This document shows, one piece after another, positions 35,043-41,897 of a stretch of 64,000 bases of DNA. Made by a program: the position numbers and the translations under genes. Each line of letters begins with the position of its first letter. Position 1 is the first letter of the stretch. Below the pieces are notes generated by a model. That model was not told where the DNA came from, searched no databases, and was given only the letters and a program-made list of their open reading frames with translations. The stretch is from Nocardia tengchongensis (GTDB lineage Bacteria; Actinomycetota; Actinomycetes; Mycobacteriales; Mycobacteriaceae), in assembly GCF_018362975.1 (NCBI RefSeq), contig NZ_CP074371.1, forward strand, positions 3,348,001 to 3,412,000, written 5' to 3'.

Positions 35043-35378
35043 ATGATCGGCACGATAATTTCCGTGATCCTGTGCGTCGGCTTCGTGAGCGCGCTGAGCT
35101 ACGGGGTGATATCCGGCATCCGGACCGATCTCGAGGTGAAGCGCCGTCGGGAGAGATGGCGGGCCGGGGGAGGCTGGTCCGGCGGCTCGGCCTACGGCGG
35201 CGGCGGTGTGATCAATGGCAGCACGGGCGGCGGCGCCGGCGGCAACAGCGGGTGCGGCGGCGGGCACAGCGGATGCGGCGGTGGCTGCGGTGGGGGAGGT
35301 TGCGGCGGTGGGGGTTGCGGCGGGGGAGGCGGCGGTTGTGGTGGTGGAGGCGGTGGGCGCGGAGGCGGCGGCGGTTAG
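35043..35378 (+). CDS. One-helix mini-protein with Gly/Cys-rich tail (paralogue)
   Basis: A 111-aa protein with the same plan as the product at 32681: membrane helix at residues 1-22 (MIGTIISVILCVGFVSALSYGV), charged linker (RTDLEVKRRRERWRAG), then a tail of about 70 residues of Gly with nine or so regularly spaced Cys (GCGGG repeats) and few other residues. There is no His-rich block, unlike its paralogue. The true start is ATG 35043, with GGGGAGGAGG upstream; the longer open frame is a shadow. Function unknown. Confidence 0.68.
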   Translation: MIGTIISVILCVGFVSALSYGVISGIRTDLEVKRRRERWRAGGGWSGGSAYGGGGVINGSTGGGAGGNSGCGGGHSGCGGGCGGGGCGGGGCGGGGGGCGGGGGGRGGGGG

Positions 35379-35384
35379 CCCGAA

Positions 35385-35423
35385 GCGTCCACCGCACGAT
35401 CGACTGGATCGAGCGGTGGACGC
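35385..35423. terminator. Hairpin between convergent genes
   Basis: A perfect 11-bp stem, GCGTCCACCGC (35385-35395) with GCGGTGGACGC (35413-35423), loop 17 bases. Sits 7 bases after the mini-protein gene and 40 bases beyond terC on the other strand. Confidence 0.75.
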
Positions 35424-35462
35424 CGGAAACGGTTCAGCGGCACCGGCTTACGCCGCTGCGGC

Positions 35463-36503
35463 TCACTTCGGGTCGGCTACGGTTTCCTTCTCCTCGTCGC
35501 TGCGGGTGGCGTAGATGCTGGTGAGGGTGACGGTCGCCAGGACCACCACGATCACCACCAGGGAGGCGGCGGTGGGGATGGTCGGGACGCCGTTCCAGAT
35601 GCCGTGGGCCCAGTGCAGAACCAGCTTCACGCCGATGAAGGCGAGGATGGCGGCCAAGCCGTAGGCCAGGTGGACCAGGCGGGACAGGGCGGCGTGCAGG
35701 ACGAAGTACAGGGCGCGCAGGCCCAGTAGCGCGAAGGCGTTGGTGGCGAAGACCAGGAACGGGTCGCCGGTGACGCCGTAGACCGCCGGGACCGAGTCGA
35801 CGGCGAAGACGATGTCGGTGGCCATGACCGCGGCCACCACCAGGGCGAGCGGGGTCAGGACGCGGCGCAGCTTGCCGGGCTGGTCCGGGTCGGCTTCCTT
35901 CACCACCATCTTGGTGCCGCGGTAGTCGTCGGTGACCAGCCAGATGCGGCGCAGCAGCTGCACCGACTTCATGTGGTTGACGTCCAGTTCCTGCTCGTGG
36001 CCGCCGGCCGCGTCGGCCAGCAGCTTCAGCGCGGTGACCAGCAGGATCAGGCCGAACAGCAGGAACGCCCAGTCCAGGGTGGCCAGGGCGGCCGCGCCGA
36101 GGGCGATGAAGATGCCGCGCAACACCAGCGCGCCCGCGATGCCGTACAGCAGCACGCGTTGCGCCAGCGCCGCCGGGACCGCGAAGGCCGACAGCAGCAG
36201 CATGAAGATGAACAGGTTGTCCACCGACAGCGACTTCTCCAGCAGATAGCCGGTGAAGAACTCCACCGCCGGCGTACCGCCGTTGTTGAACCACAGGAAC
36301 ACGCCGAAAGCCACCGGCAGGGCGATGTAGAAGACGGTCCAGCCGATGGCCTCGCGCATGGACACTTCGTGCGGGCGGCGGGTGAGCGCGAAATCGAGCA
36401 CCAGCAGCGCCAGCACCGCGGCGATGGTGCCGCCCCACAACCAGGGGGTTCCGATGCTGTCGATGACGGGGGTAGCGGCGAGAACGGTAGGGGTAGGACT
36501 CAT
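35463..36503 (-). CDS. terC: TerC/Alx-family membrane protein (manganese export type)
   Basis: A 346-aa protein with nine or so helices. Family motifs: TGYLLEKSLSVDNLFIF (E/D-rich motif 1 on helix 3, about residues 84-100) and VVAAVMATDIVFAVDSVPAVYGVTGDPFLVF (motif 2, about 225-255), the acidic residues that are proposed to bind metal. Members related to Alx and MeeF export Mn2+. The upstream leader resembles the Mn-sensing yybP-ykoY riboswitch, which supports a manganese role. GGAGG lies before the ATG at 36503. Confidence 0.93.
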   Translation of the reverse strand: MSPTPTVLAATPVIDSIGTPWLWGGTIAAVLALLVLDFALTRRPHEVSMREAIGWTVFYIALPVAFGVFLWFNNGGTPAVEFFTGYLLEKSLSVDNLFIFMLLLSAFAVPAALAQRVLLYGIAGALVLRGIFIALGAAALATLDWAFLLFGLILLVTALKLLADAAGGHEQELDVNHMKSVQLLRRIWLVTDDYRGTKMVVKEADPDQPGKLRRVLTPLALVVAAVMATDIVFAVDSVPAVYGVTGDPFLVFATNAFALLGLRALYFVLHAALSRLVHLAYGLAAILAFIGVKLVLHWAHGIWNGVPTIPTAASLVVIVVVLATVTLTSIYATRSDEEKETVADPK

Positions 36504-36527
36504 GAGGCCTCCTCGGACATGGCAAAC

Positions 36528-36635
36528 CAGCCGAGGTCTCCTTCACCCGCGATACCGTGGGCAACCACCCGGGGGACGCGACGGCGCGGCCCGTACTGAC
36601 CGGAATGATTCGTGGGAAGTACTCCCCTCTAGCCA
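36528..36635 (-). ncRNA. yybP-ykoY-type manganese riboswitch in front of terC
   Basis: The transcript leader (minus strand, about 36635 to 36528) starts with the conserved AGGGGAGTA block, has two internal hairpins and ends with GAAGGAGACCTCGG, the GA-rich 3' block of the class. The aptamer's last bases CCTCGG can pair with CCGAGG just before the terC start (stem with the CTGG...TGT loop, about 36510-36538), which would hide the ribosome binding site when metal is absent. So the switch probably acts on translation. Assignment is by eye, not by covariance search. Confidence 0.72.
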
Positions 36636-36680
36636 GCAGGGTAGCCGACCCTTACCCGCGAGGTCCACCCGGCGCGGGCG

Positions 36681-37112
36681 TCAGCGCGGTGTGAGGACCA
36701 CCACCGCGATCGGCCGCGACGTCATCGTCTGATACTGCGTGTACCGGCCCTTGTTCACCTTGTCGACCAGCTGGAACCGGCGCGCGTACTCCGGATTCTG
36801 CGGATAGGTGGCGGTAGCGGTGACCGGAATCCGCTGGGTCCCGATCTGGATCTCGCACTGCGGGTGGGACTTCACATTCGCCAGCCATCCCGGCGGCCGC
36901 GGCGACCCGCCATTGGACGCGGTCACCAGATAATTCCGGCCGTCCCGCGCATAGGTCAGCGCGTTCGTGCGCTCCTGACCGGTCTTCCGCCCCATCGACC
37001 GCAGCAGCAGCGTCGGATTCCCGAACAACAACTTGTGCCCGAGCGCGCCGTGACTGTTCTCGTAGATCCACTGGTGCGCTTTCAGCACGTTCCCGAACAG
37101 ATTCGCCATCAT
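36681..37112 (-). CDS. F420-dependent nitroreductase-family (DUF385/DDN-like) oxidoreductase
   Basis: A 143-aa split-barrel protein. Family features: LLLRSMGRKTGQERTNALTYARDG (the R-T-G-R/K-x-T-G loop that binds the deazaflavin phosphate), YLVTASNGGSPRPPGWLANVKSHP, and EIQIGTQRIPVTA. Related proteins such as Ddn and Fgd-linked reductases use F420H2 to reduce quinones or nitro compounds. Start ATG at 37112; a second ATG follows at once. Monocistronic, its stop is about 50 bases from the terC leader on the same strand. Confidence 0.88.
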   Translation of the reverse strand: MMANLFGNVLKAHQWIYENSHGALGHKLLFGNPTLLLRSMGRKTGQERTNALTYARDGRNYLVTASNGGSPRPPGWLANVKSHPQCEIQIGTQRIPVTATATYPQNPEYARRFQLVDKVNKGRYTQYQTMTSRPIAVVVLTPR

Positions 37113-37240
37113 GTGCCTCTCTGTCGTTGTGGTGGCTCCAGATTAACGCTTCACGATCAGGTCACGATCCTGTGGATACGTTCCGCGGGCCGGTTCGCTC
37201 CGGGCTTTGAAAACCGCACCACAACAAAAGGATTCACCAC

Positions 37241-37618
37241 ATGACCACCGCCCTCGCCACACCGATCAAACCGCGCAACCCCGTGCTGGTGTGGCTGGTC
37301 TGGCCCCTGCTCACCCTCGGCATCTACTTCCTGGTCTGGTACTACAAGATCCACAAGGAAATGGCCGAACTCCGCCGCGACCCCGAAGCCCCCGTCGCCG
37401 GCCCCCTCCTGGTCATGCTCCTCCTCTCCTGGACCGGCATAGCCGCCCTGATCAGCTTCTGGCGCACCGGCACCCGCATCAGCCAGTCCCAGGAATCCGC
37501 AGGCCTCACCCCCACCTGCAACCCCCTCTACGGCTTCCTCCTCAACTTCGTCTTCGGCCTCGGCATCCTCTACTACCAGCTCGAACTCAACAAGATCCCC
37601 GACCGCCTCGCTGTCTGA
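37241..37618 (+). CDS. DUF4234 membrane protein
   Basis: A 125-aa protein with the DUF4234 pattern: LVWLVWPLLTLGIYFLVWYYKIHKEMAELRRD, then a second helix (PLLVMLLLSWTGIAALISF) and a third near the C-terminus (GFLLNFVFGLGILYYQLELNKI). Three or four helices; function unknown. The C+T-rich third-position bias (GCC, CTC) is strong and is like the surrounding core genes. It lies just upstream of the tRNA gene that marks the start of the accessory region. Confidence 0.8.
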   Translation: MTTALATPIKPRNPVLVWLVWPLLTLGIYFLVWYYKIHKEMAELRRDPEAPVAGPLLVMLLLSWTGIAALISFWRTGTRISQSQESAGLTPTCNPLYGFLLNFVFGLGILYYQLELNKIPDRLAV

Positions 37619-37690
37619 TAGGTCCGACTGGGCATCGCCCCTGCCGAAGCGGTAGCATCTCGCGGAGCCCGCAGTGATCTGCAGCGGTCG

Positions 37691-37764
37691 GGGGCGGTAG
37701 CTCAGTCGGTTAGAGCCGTGGACTCATAATCCATTGGTCGCGGGTTCGAGCCCCGCCCGCCCCA
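37691..37764 (+). tRNA. tRNA-Met (anticodon CAT)
   Basis: A complete 74-nt cloverleaf. Acceptor GGGGCGG pairs with CCGCCCC (37757-37763), discriminator A37764; D arm AGCTCAGTCGGTTAGAGC; anticodon loop CTCATAA; T arm GCGGGTTCGAGCCCCGC. The initiator hallmarks (mismatch at 1-72, three G:C pairs in the anticodon stem) are absent, so elongator Met, though a lysidine-modified tRNA-Ile(CAT) cannot be excluded. Its 3' half is the attachment site of the tandem segments that follow. Confidence 0.93.
37723..37763 (+). repeat. Attachment-site copy 1 (inside tRNA-Met)
   Basis: The last 41 bases of the tRNA, from the anticodon loop to the end of the acceptor stem, recur exactly at 40814-40854 and in shorter form at 43705-43723. 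This is the usual target of site-specific integrases: the element restores the tRNA 3' end, so copy 1 stays functional. Confidence 0.8.
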
Positions 37765-37768
37765 CAAG

Positions 37769-37789
37769 CCCCTCTGACCAGGGGTTTTT
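37769..37789 (+). terminator. Terminator after tRNA-Met
   Basis: Stem CCCCT (37769-37773) with AGGGG (37780-37784), loop CTGACC, then TTTTT. It follows the tRNA by four bases. Confidence 0.85.
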
Positions 37790-37795
37790 GTCGTT

Positions 37796-39117
37796 TGGGA
37801 CTGCCCCCGGTTTGGTTGATTCCTTGACCTGCCCCAGGGTTTGGTTACCCGTTTCGGTGTGAAGATCGGTGCCAGCTGAGAGGCTCTGATCCCATGCCCC
37901 GACCGTATCCACCGGAGTTCCGCCTGCGCGCCATCGCGCTCGTGCGGGCCGGGAAACCGATCACCACCGCCGCCACCGAATTGGGGGTCAGCGCCGCGGC
38001 CCTGCACAACTGGGTCCGCCAGGACTAGATCGACCGTGGTGAACGCCCCGGGATCAGCACACCAGAGACCGCGGCGTTGTCGAAGGCCAACAAACGCATC
38101 CGCCAACTCGAAGCCGAGGTCGAAATCCTTCGCAAGGCCGCCGGGCTGCTCGGGGAAATTCGTCCTACCCCAAAAGGATTCACCCGGTAATCGATGTCCT
38201 CGTCGATGCCGGGCACCCGGCCAAGGTGTGTTGCCGACTGCTGGGCGTCTCCGGGCCCGGCTACTACAAGTACCGAAATCGGCCCCTGTCGCCGACGAAG
38301 ATGCGCCGCCAGTGGCTCACCGGGCTGATTCGTGAGGTCCACTGCGCGTCGCGTCAAACCTACGGATCACGACGGGTCCACGCGGAACTGACCCGCGGAA
38401 TGGGCATCGTGGTCAGCGAAAACCTCGTCGCCGAGCTGATGAGCCTGGCCGGCGTCGCCGGACTGCCGGGACCGGCCAAGGTCAAACGCCTGCGCGGCAT
38501 CGCCACCGCCGACGATCTCGTGCACCGCAAGCTTTCACCGGCTCAAACCAAATGAGTTGTGGGTCACCGACATCACCGAACATCCCACGCGGGAAGGGAA
38601 GGTCTACTGCTGCGCGGTGATGGACACCTTCAGCCGCAAGATCGTCGGCTGGTCGATCGACAACTGCCAGGATTCGAGCTTGGTCGTGAACGCCCTCGAC
38701 ATGGCCATCAAGAACCGAAACCCGTTGTCGGGCGGGATTGTTCACGCGGATCACGGCGTCCAGTTCACCTCTTGGGCATTCACGAACAAGATCCGCAGCA
38801 ACGGCCTGATGCCGTCGTTCGGCACCATCGGTGACGGCTACGACAACGCGATGATGGAATCGTTCTGGTCGAGCATGCAGATCGAGCTGTTGAACCGGAA
38901 GAAGTGGCGAACACGAGTCGATCTGGCGAACGCGATCTTCGACTACATCGAGATCTTCTACAACCGGCAGCGGCGCCACTCCCAGCTCGATTATGTGTCG
39001 CTGACCGAGCACGAGTTACGCTACGAACGCCAGTCCATCACCGCCTGAGATTCACATCTGGGCAGGTAACGAAAGCTGGGGCAGGTCAGCGAGTCAACCG
39101 AACTCGGGGCAGTCCCA
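37796..39117 (+). mobile_element. IS3-family insertion sequence, decayed
   Basis: 1322 bp with perfect 12-bp terminal inverted repeats TGGGACTGCCCC (37796-37807) and GGGGCAGTCCCA (39106-39117), starting TG and ending CA as in the IS3 family. Inside each end is a second, related block: TGACCTGCCCCAG at 37825-37837 and its complement CTGGGGCAGGTCA at 39076-39088. No clear target duplication is seen (flanks GTT and TCC), consistent with an old insertion. It inserted just after the tRNA-Met terminator. Contains orfA and orfB, both broken. Confidence 0.85.
37894..39048 (+). pseudogene. IS3-family transposase orfA/orfB, inactivated
   Basis: OrfA (from ATG 37894) has the HTH part PPEFRLRAIALVRAGKPITTAATELGVSAAALHNWVRQD, then an in-frame TAG at 38026, then the leucine-zipper part (NKRIRQLEAEVEILRKAAG). 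A -1 slippery heptamer C-CCA-AAA lies at 38169-38175, the normal orfA/orfB fusion site. OrfB begins with HTH_21 (KVCCRLLGVSGPGYYKYRN) and ends with the DDE catalytic domain (LWVTDITEHPT, Asp 2 in IVHADHGVQFTS, Glu in DNAMMESFWSSMQIELL). An indel near 38530 breaks orfB between the two parts. So two lesions, no functional transposase. Confidence 0.85.
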
Positions 39118-39321
39118 TCCAACACGGCGGTGTTGCGCGTGATGCATTGAGCCCGGTCTGTTTTCCGGCAGTGTATTTATAGGCGGGTATCGGCTGGTCG
39201 GCAGGAATTCCATGGTCGACACGCCTTATCGCCGCATTGCTCCTCAGCCTGATGTCTCCGATAGGCTTTATTACCAGCCAATAGTGGCTGTTCCTGTGAT
39301 ACCGGGCTCTGGAAGAAACGC

Positions 39322-40305
39322 TTGCGCACAGCTTCGAGAAAGGATCCAGGTTTGCGGCGTCTGCTGATCGTCGCCGCGGCGGGCACGGCCGTGGTAACCC
39401 TGGGTGTCCTGGGCGTGTGGGTCTGGGGTACCAACCTGGGCCGAGCCCAGCCGCCCGGCTCGGAGATAACCGGTTCGGGAGTTCATGTGACGGCATCCGT
39501 CGACAGCGTCGGGGTGAATCCGCCCGGTAACCGGACTCCGAATTTCCTCATGACGTTCGCGCATGCCGCGCAGATGTCCGGCGATTACTCGGTCAATGTG
39601 GAGGGTGACCCGATCACGTCCGGTCAGGCCGTCGCAGGGTTCATCCTCGGCTGCGGGATCAGTGTGGCCGGCGGCTTCACCGTCGGAATCGAGCCCAACC
39701 AAGGCTTGGTCGGCGCCCTTGCCCCGACAGTGAGCCCTGCGAGCCCTGTCAGCGCGCCGAGTGCGACGGACACTCCCGTGCCGACTACGTCCATCGCCTC
39801 CGTCATCACCCCCAGCGCCATCACACCCAGTACCAGCCCGGTCGGCGCCGCCATAGCCGCTACCGGCCCAGCCGCCGCCCCAACTACCAGCCCAGCCGCC
39901 ACCGCGACCACTACCAGCCCAGCCAGCGCCAGCTCAACCCCAACCACTCCAACCACCCCAACGACCCCGACCACCCCGACCACCCCAACCGCGCCGACCA
40001 TTACCACCCCAGCCAGTGCCAGCTCACCCAGTATCGACCTCGGACCCAGTGTCGGCGGGGCGCTGGGCCTGACAGAAGTCTTGACGGCCACCTTGGGGCC
40101 CGGCCAGGTCACCATCGCGACAACGGCGACGTCCGCCCTGGACGACACCACCGTGTTCCCGTACCGCATCTCTTTCGACAACGCCGCGTTGAATGTCGCC
40201 CAATGCGCCTCGCCGGTGTCGGCCGTCCCCTTCGTCACGACCACGGTGAGTACCGTGCGGGGGGTTGTGCAGACCACCGCCTACGGCGATCAGTTCACCT
40301 TCTGA
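39322..40305 (+). CDS. MspA-family porin-like protein with Thr/Pro-rich insert
   Basis: About 327 aa. A membrane or signal segment (LLIVAAAGTAVVTLGVLGVWVWG, residues 14-36) is followed by an MspA-like first half (GVHVTASVDSVGVNPPGNRTPNFL and GFILGCGISVAGGFTVGI), then about 120 residues of Thr, Pro, Ala and Ser with TTP repeats (about 135-245), then the MspA C-terminal part (LGPGQVTIATT, CASPVSAVPFVTTTVSTVRG, VVQTTAYGDQF). Ordinary MspA porins (about 210 aa) have no such insert. Starts TTG at 39322 (GGAAGA upstream) or 39352. It is the only intact gene of the first integrated segment. Confidence 0.7.
   Translation: MRTASRKDPGLRRLLIVAAAGTAVVTLGVLGVWVWGTNLGRAQPPGSEITGSGVHVTASVDSVGVNPPGNRTPNFLMTFAHAAQMSGDYSVNVEGDPITSGQAVAGFILGCGISVAGGFTVGIEPNQGLVGALAPTVSPASPVSAPSATDTPVPTTSIASVITPSAITPSTSPVGAAIAATGPAAAPTTSPAATATTTSPASASSTPTTPTTPTTPTTPTTPTAPTITTPASASSPSIDLGPSVGGALGLTEVLTATLGPGQVTIATTATSALDDTTVFPYRISFDNAALNVAQCASPVSAVPFVTTTVSTVRGVVQTTAYGDQFTF
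39952..40000 (+). repeat. Short tandem repeat inside the porin-like gene
   Basis: About six 9-bp units of the form CAACCACCC or CGACCACCC in tandem, coding for TTPTTPTTP. In-frame repeat number can change without loss of frame, so linker length may vary between strains. It is not a CRISPR: no spacers. Confidence 0.6.
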
Positions 40306-40813
40306 GGCCCGGAGCCGCTTCGAGAAGGGTTGGGGGTCAGCGAATCCGGAACACCGGTCCGTGGGGGCGGAACGGCAGCGCAGCGCCCGTGGGATGCAGA
40401 CACAGCTTCGGCCTGCCCACGCCCCTCGCCGGCGCCCCCACTGCAGCAAGGCCGCCAGCGCAACACCCAGAGTAATGATCAAAATCTGTGGATGACCGGG
40501 AGAGAGTACCTTCCCGGATGATCTGAACATCAACGGGTTTCGATCCACTTGGCGCGCCAAAGATCAGGTCGTCATCAGCGCGCACCAGCCCATCAGCGCC
40601 AAGCTGAAGTTACGAGCAGGTCCACGACTCCGGACCGAACACCGGACGCCGACACGGTAATCGACCGATGGGTCAGAGGAGCGTTCTCCCCGCGCGCTAG
40701 TTGTGGTGTCTCATGACGTTGGTTCCAGGGAATCGTAGACCAATAGATTATGGAAAGACGCTCGATGACGTGCAGGTACTTTGCTGGTCCGCACAGAGCC
40801 GACAGCGATTGAT
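40306..40813. other. 500-base stretch without a convincing gene
   Basis: Between the porin-like gene and the second attachment-site copy. The only open frames are short, overlap on both strands and have no recognisable domain or ribosome binding site. Codon usage is less biased and AT content somewhat higher than in neighbouring genes, as in decayed mobile DNA. Confidence 0.5.
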
Positions 40814-40854
40814 CTCATAATCCATTGGTCGCGGGTTCGAGCCCCGCCCGCCCC
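40814..40854 (+). repeat. Attachment-site copy 2 (tRNA-Met 3' fragment)
   Basis: 41 bases identical to 37723-37763, from CTCATAAT through the acceptor-stem 3' strand. The 5' half of a tRNA is absent, so it is not a tRNA gene. The sequence after it (GCAACCCCCACCTT and the next 35 or so bases) resembles the sequence after copy 3. Confidence 0.85.
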
Positions 40855-41058
40855 GCAACCCCCACCTTCCGCGCCATCGGCATCGAATCGGCTTGCGGAG
40901 CACGCCACCTCACTTCCGCTGCATGCTTCCGGCGCCGAACAGTTCTGGGCCGCAACGTTGTTCACGACACTGGTGGTGGCATAACGGGCGGGCGCGGGGT
41001 GTGCGGCCTGGCGCTGCGCCACACGAGATCCGGCCGGCGCTCGGCTAGGGCGTCGTGC

Positions 41059-41837
41059 CTACCCGTGTCGTGCTACGTCCTCGCACAGGATCCTCGGCCA
41101 GCGTGCGAGATCGGCCGGTGTGTGCGCCACCTCGAGTGTGGCCGTCGGCAGCAGGTCCACCAGCTCCTCGGCGGTCGACACCGGATGGGCGGGGTCGTCG
41201 ATCCAGGCCAACACCGTGGTCGGCACCTCGATCGCGGCGATCGCCTCGGGGGCGGGCAGGTCGCTCATCGCTGCCCCGCGGAACAGTGCGGGCAGTAGGT
41301 GCTCGGCGACATCCGGCACCGTTTCCGGCGTTCCGACAGTGGCCGGCGGGGGGGCACGGTGAGATCGGCATTGAGGAAGGCGTCGAGTCCCTGCTCCTCG
41401 ATCAAGCGGGCATTCTTCCGGTAGATGTCGGCCTTCGCGGCGCGGGTGCGCCAGGCGGTCGCGGGCACCAGCAGGGTGAGGCCGGCGAATCGGGCTGGAT
41501 CGCGGACAGCGGCATGCAGCAGGGTCCCGGTGCCCATCGACGGACCGACGCCGTGGACCTGTTCACCGGGGAACCAGTGGTCGAGCAGGTTCAGCAGGTC
41601 ATCGGCCAGCACCGGCCACCGATAGTCCTCGGGGACGGTACGGCCTGTCGAGTGGCCGTGGCCGCGCGCGTCGTACCGCAGCAGTCGGGTTCCGCTGAGT
41701 CCGCGGCCGAGATCGAGGTCCATCAGACGGTCGCGGTGGCGGCTGGAGGTGAGGCCGTGGAGTTGGACGACGGGGTGGCCGCCCTCGTCGCTCAGTTCCA
41801 CGTCGAGGTCGGCGCCGGGAACGCGGAAGGTCGGCAC
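41059..41837 (-). pseudogene. Alpha/beta-fold hydrolase, frameshifted at a G7 tract
   Basis: Two frames together encode about 259 aa. The first (GTG 41837, GGAG upstream) has VQLHGLTSSRHRDR, LRYDARGHGHS and the nucleophile elbow GPSMG, running to LDAFLNADLTVPP. The second continues with VPDVAEHLLPALFRGAAMSDLPAPEAI, TTVLAWIDDPAHPVS (acid residue) and TLEVAHTPADLARWP (His). The shift falls at seven G's at 41348-41354 on the plus strand, a typical slippage or sequencing-error site. If real, the product loses its catalytic Asp and His. Divergent from the condensation/GNAT gene. Confidence 0.72.
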
Positions 41838-41897
41838 GGAGGCTCCAGGGTGCTGGTGAGACGGCGATCGCTCGGGAAAGAAGCCTAGGATACCGTC

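Noticed and set aside
38026..38028. TAG in orfA as a programmed read-through site
   Set aside because: orfB also has an indel, so decay is simpler; IS3 elements use the -1 slip at 38169-38175 and not stop-codon read-through.
39952..40000. Tandem repeats as a possible CRISPR
   Set aside because: The units are 9 bp, contiguous and coding (TTP repeats), with no spacers and no cas genes.
40503..40662. Short frames after the porin gene, perhaps a capsid or transposase fragment
   Set aside because: The translations show no recognisable motif on either strand; too short to claim.
40814..40854. A second tRNA gene at copy 2
   Set aside because: Only the 3' half is present; no acceptor 5' strand or D arm lies upstream, so it cannot fold as a tRNA.
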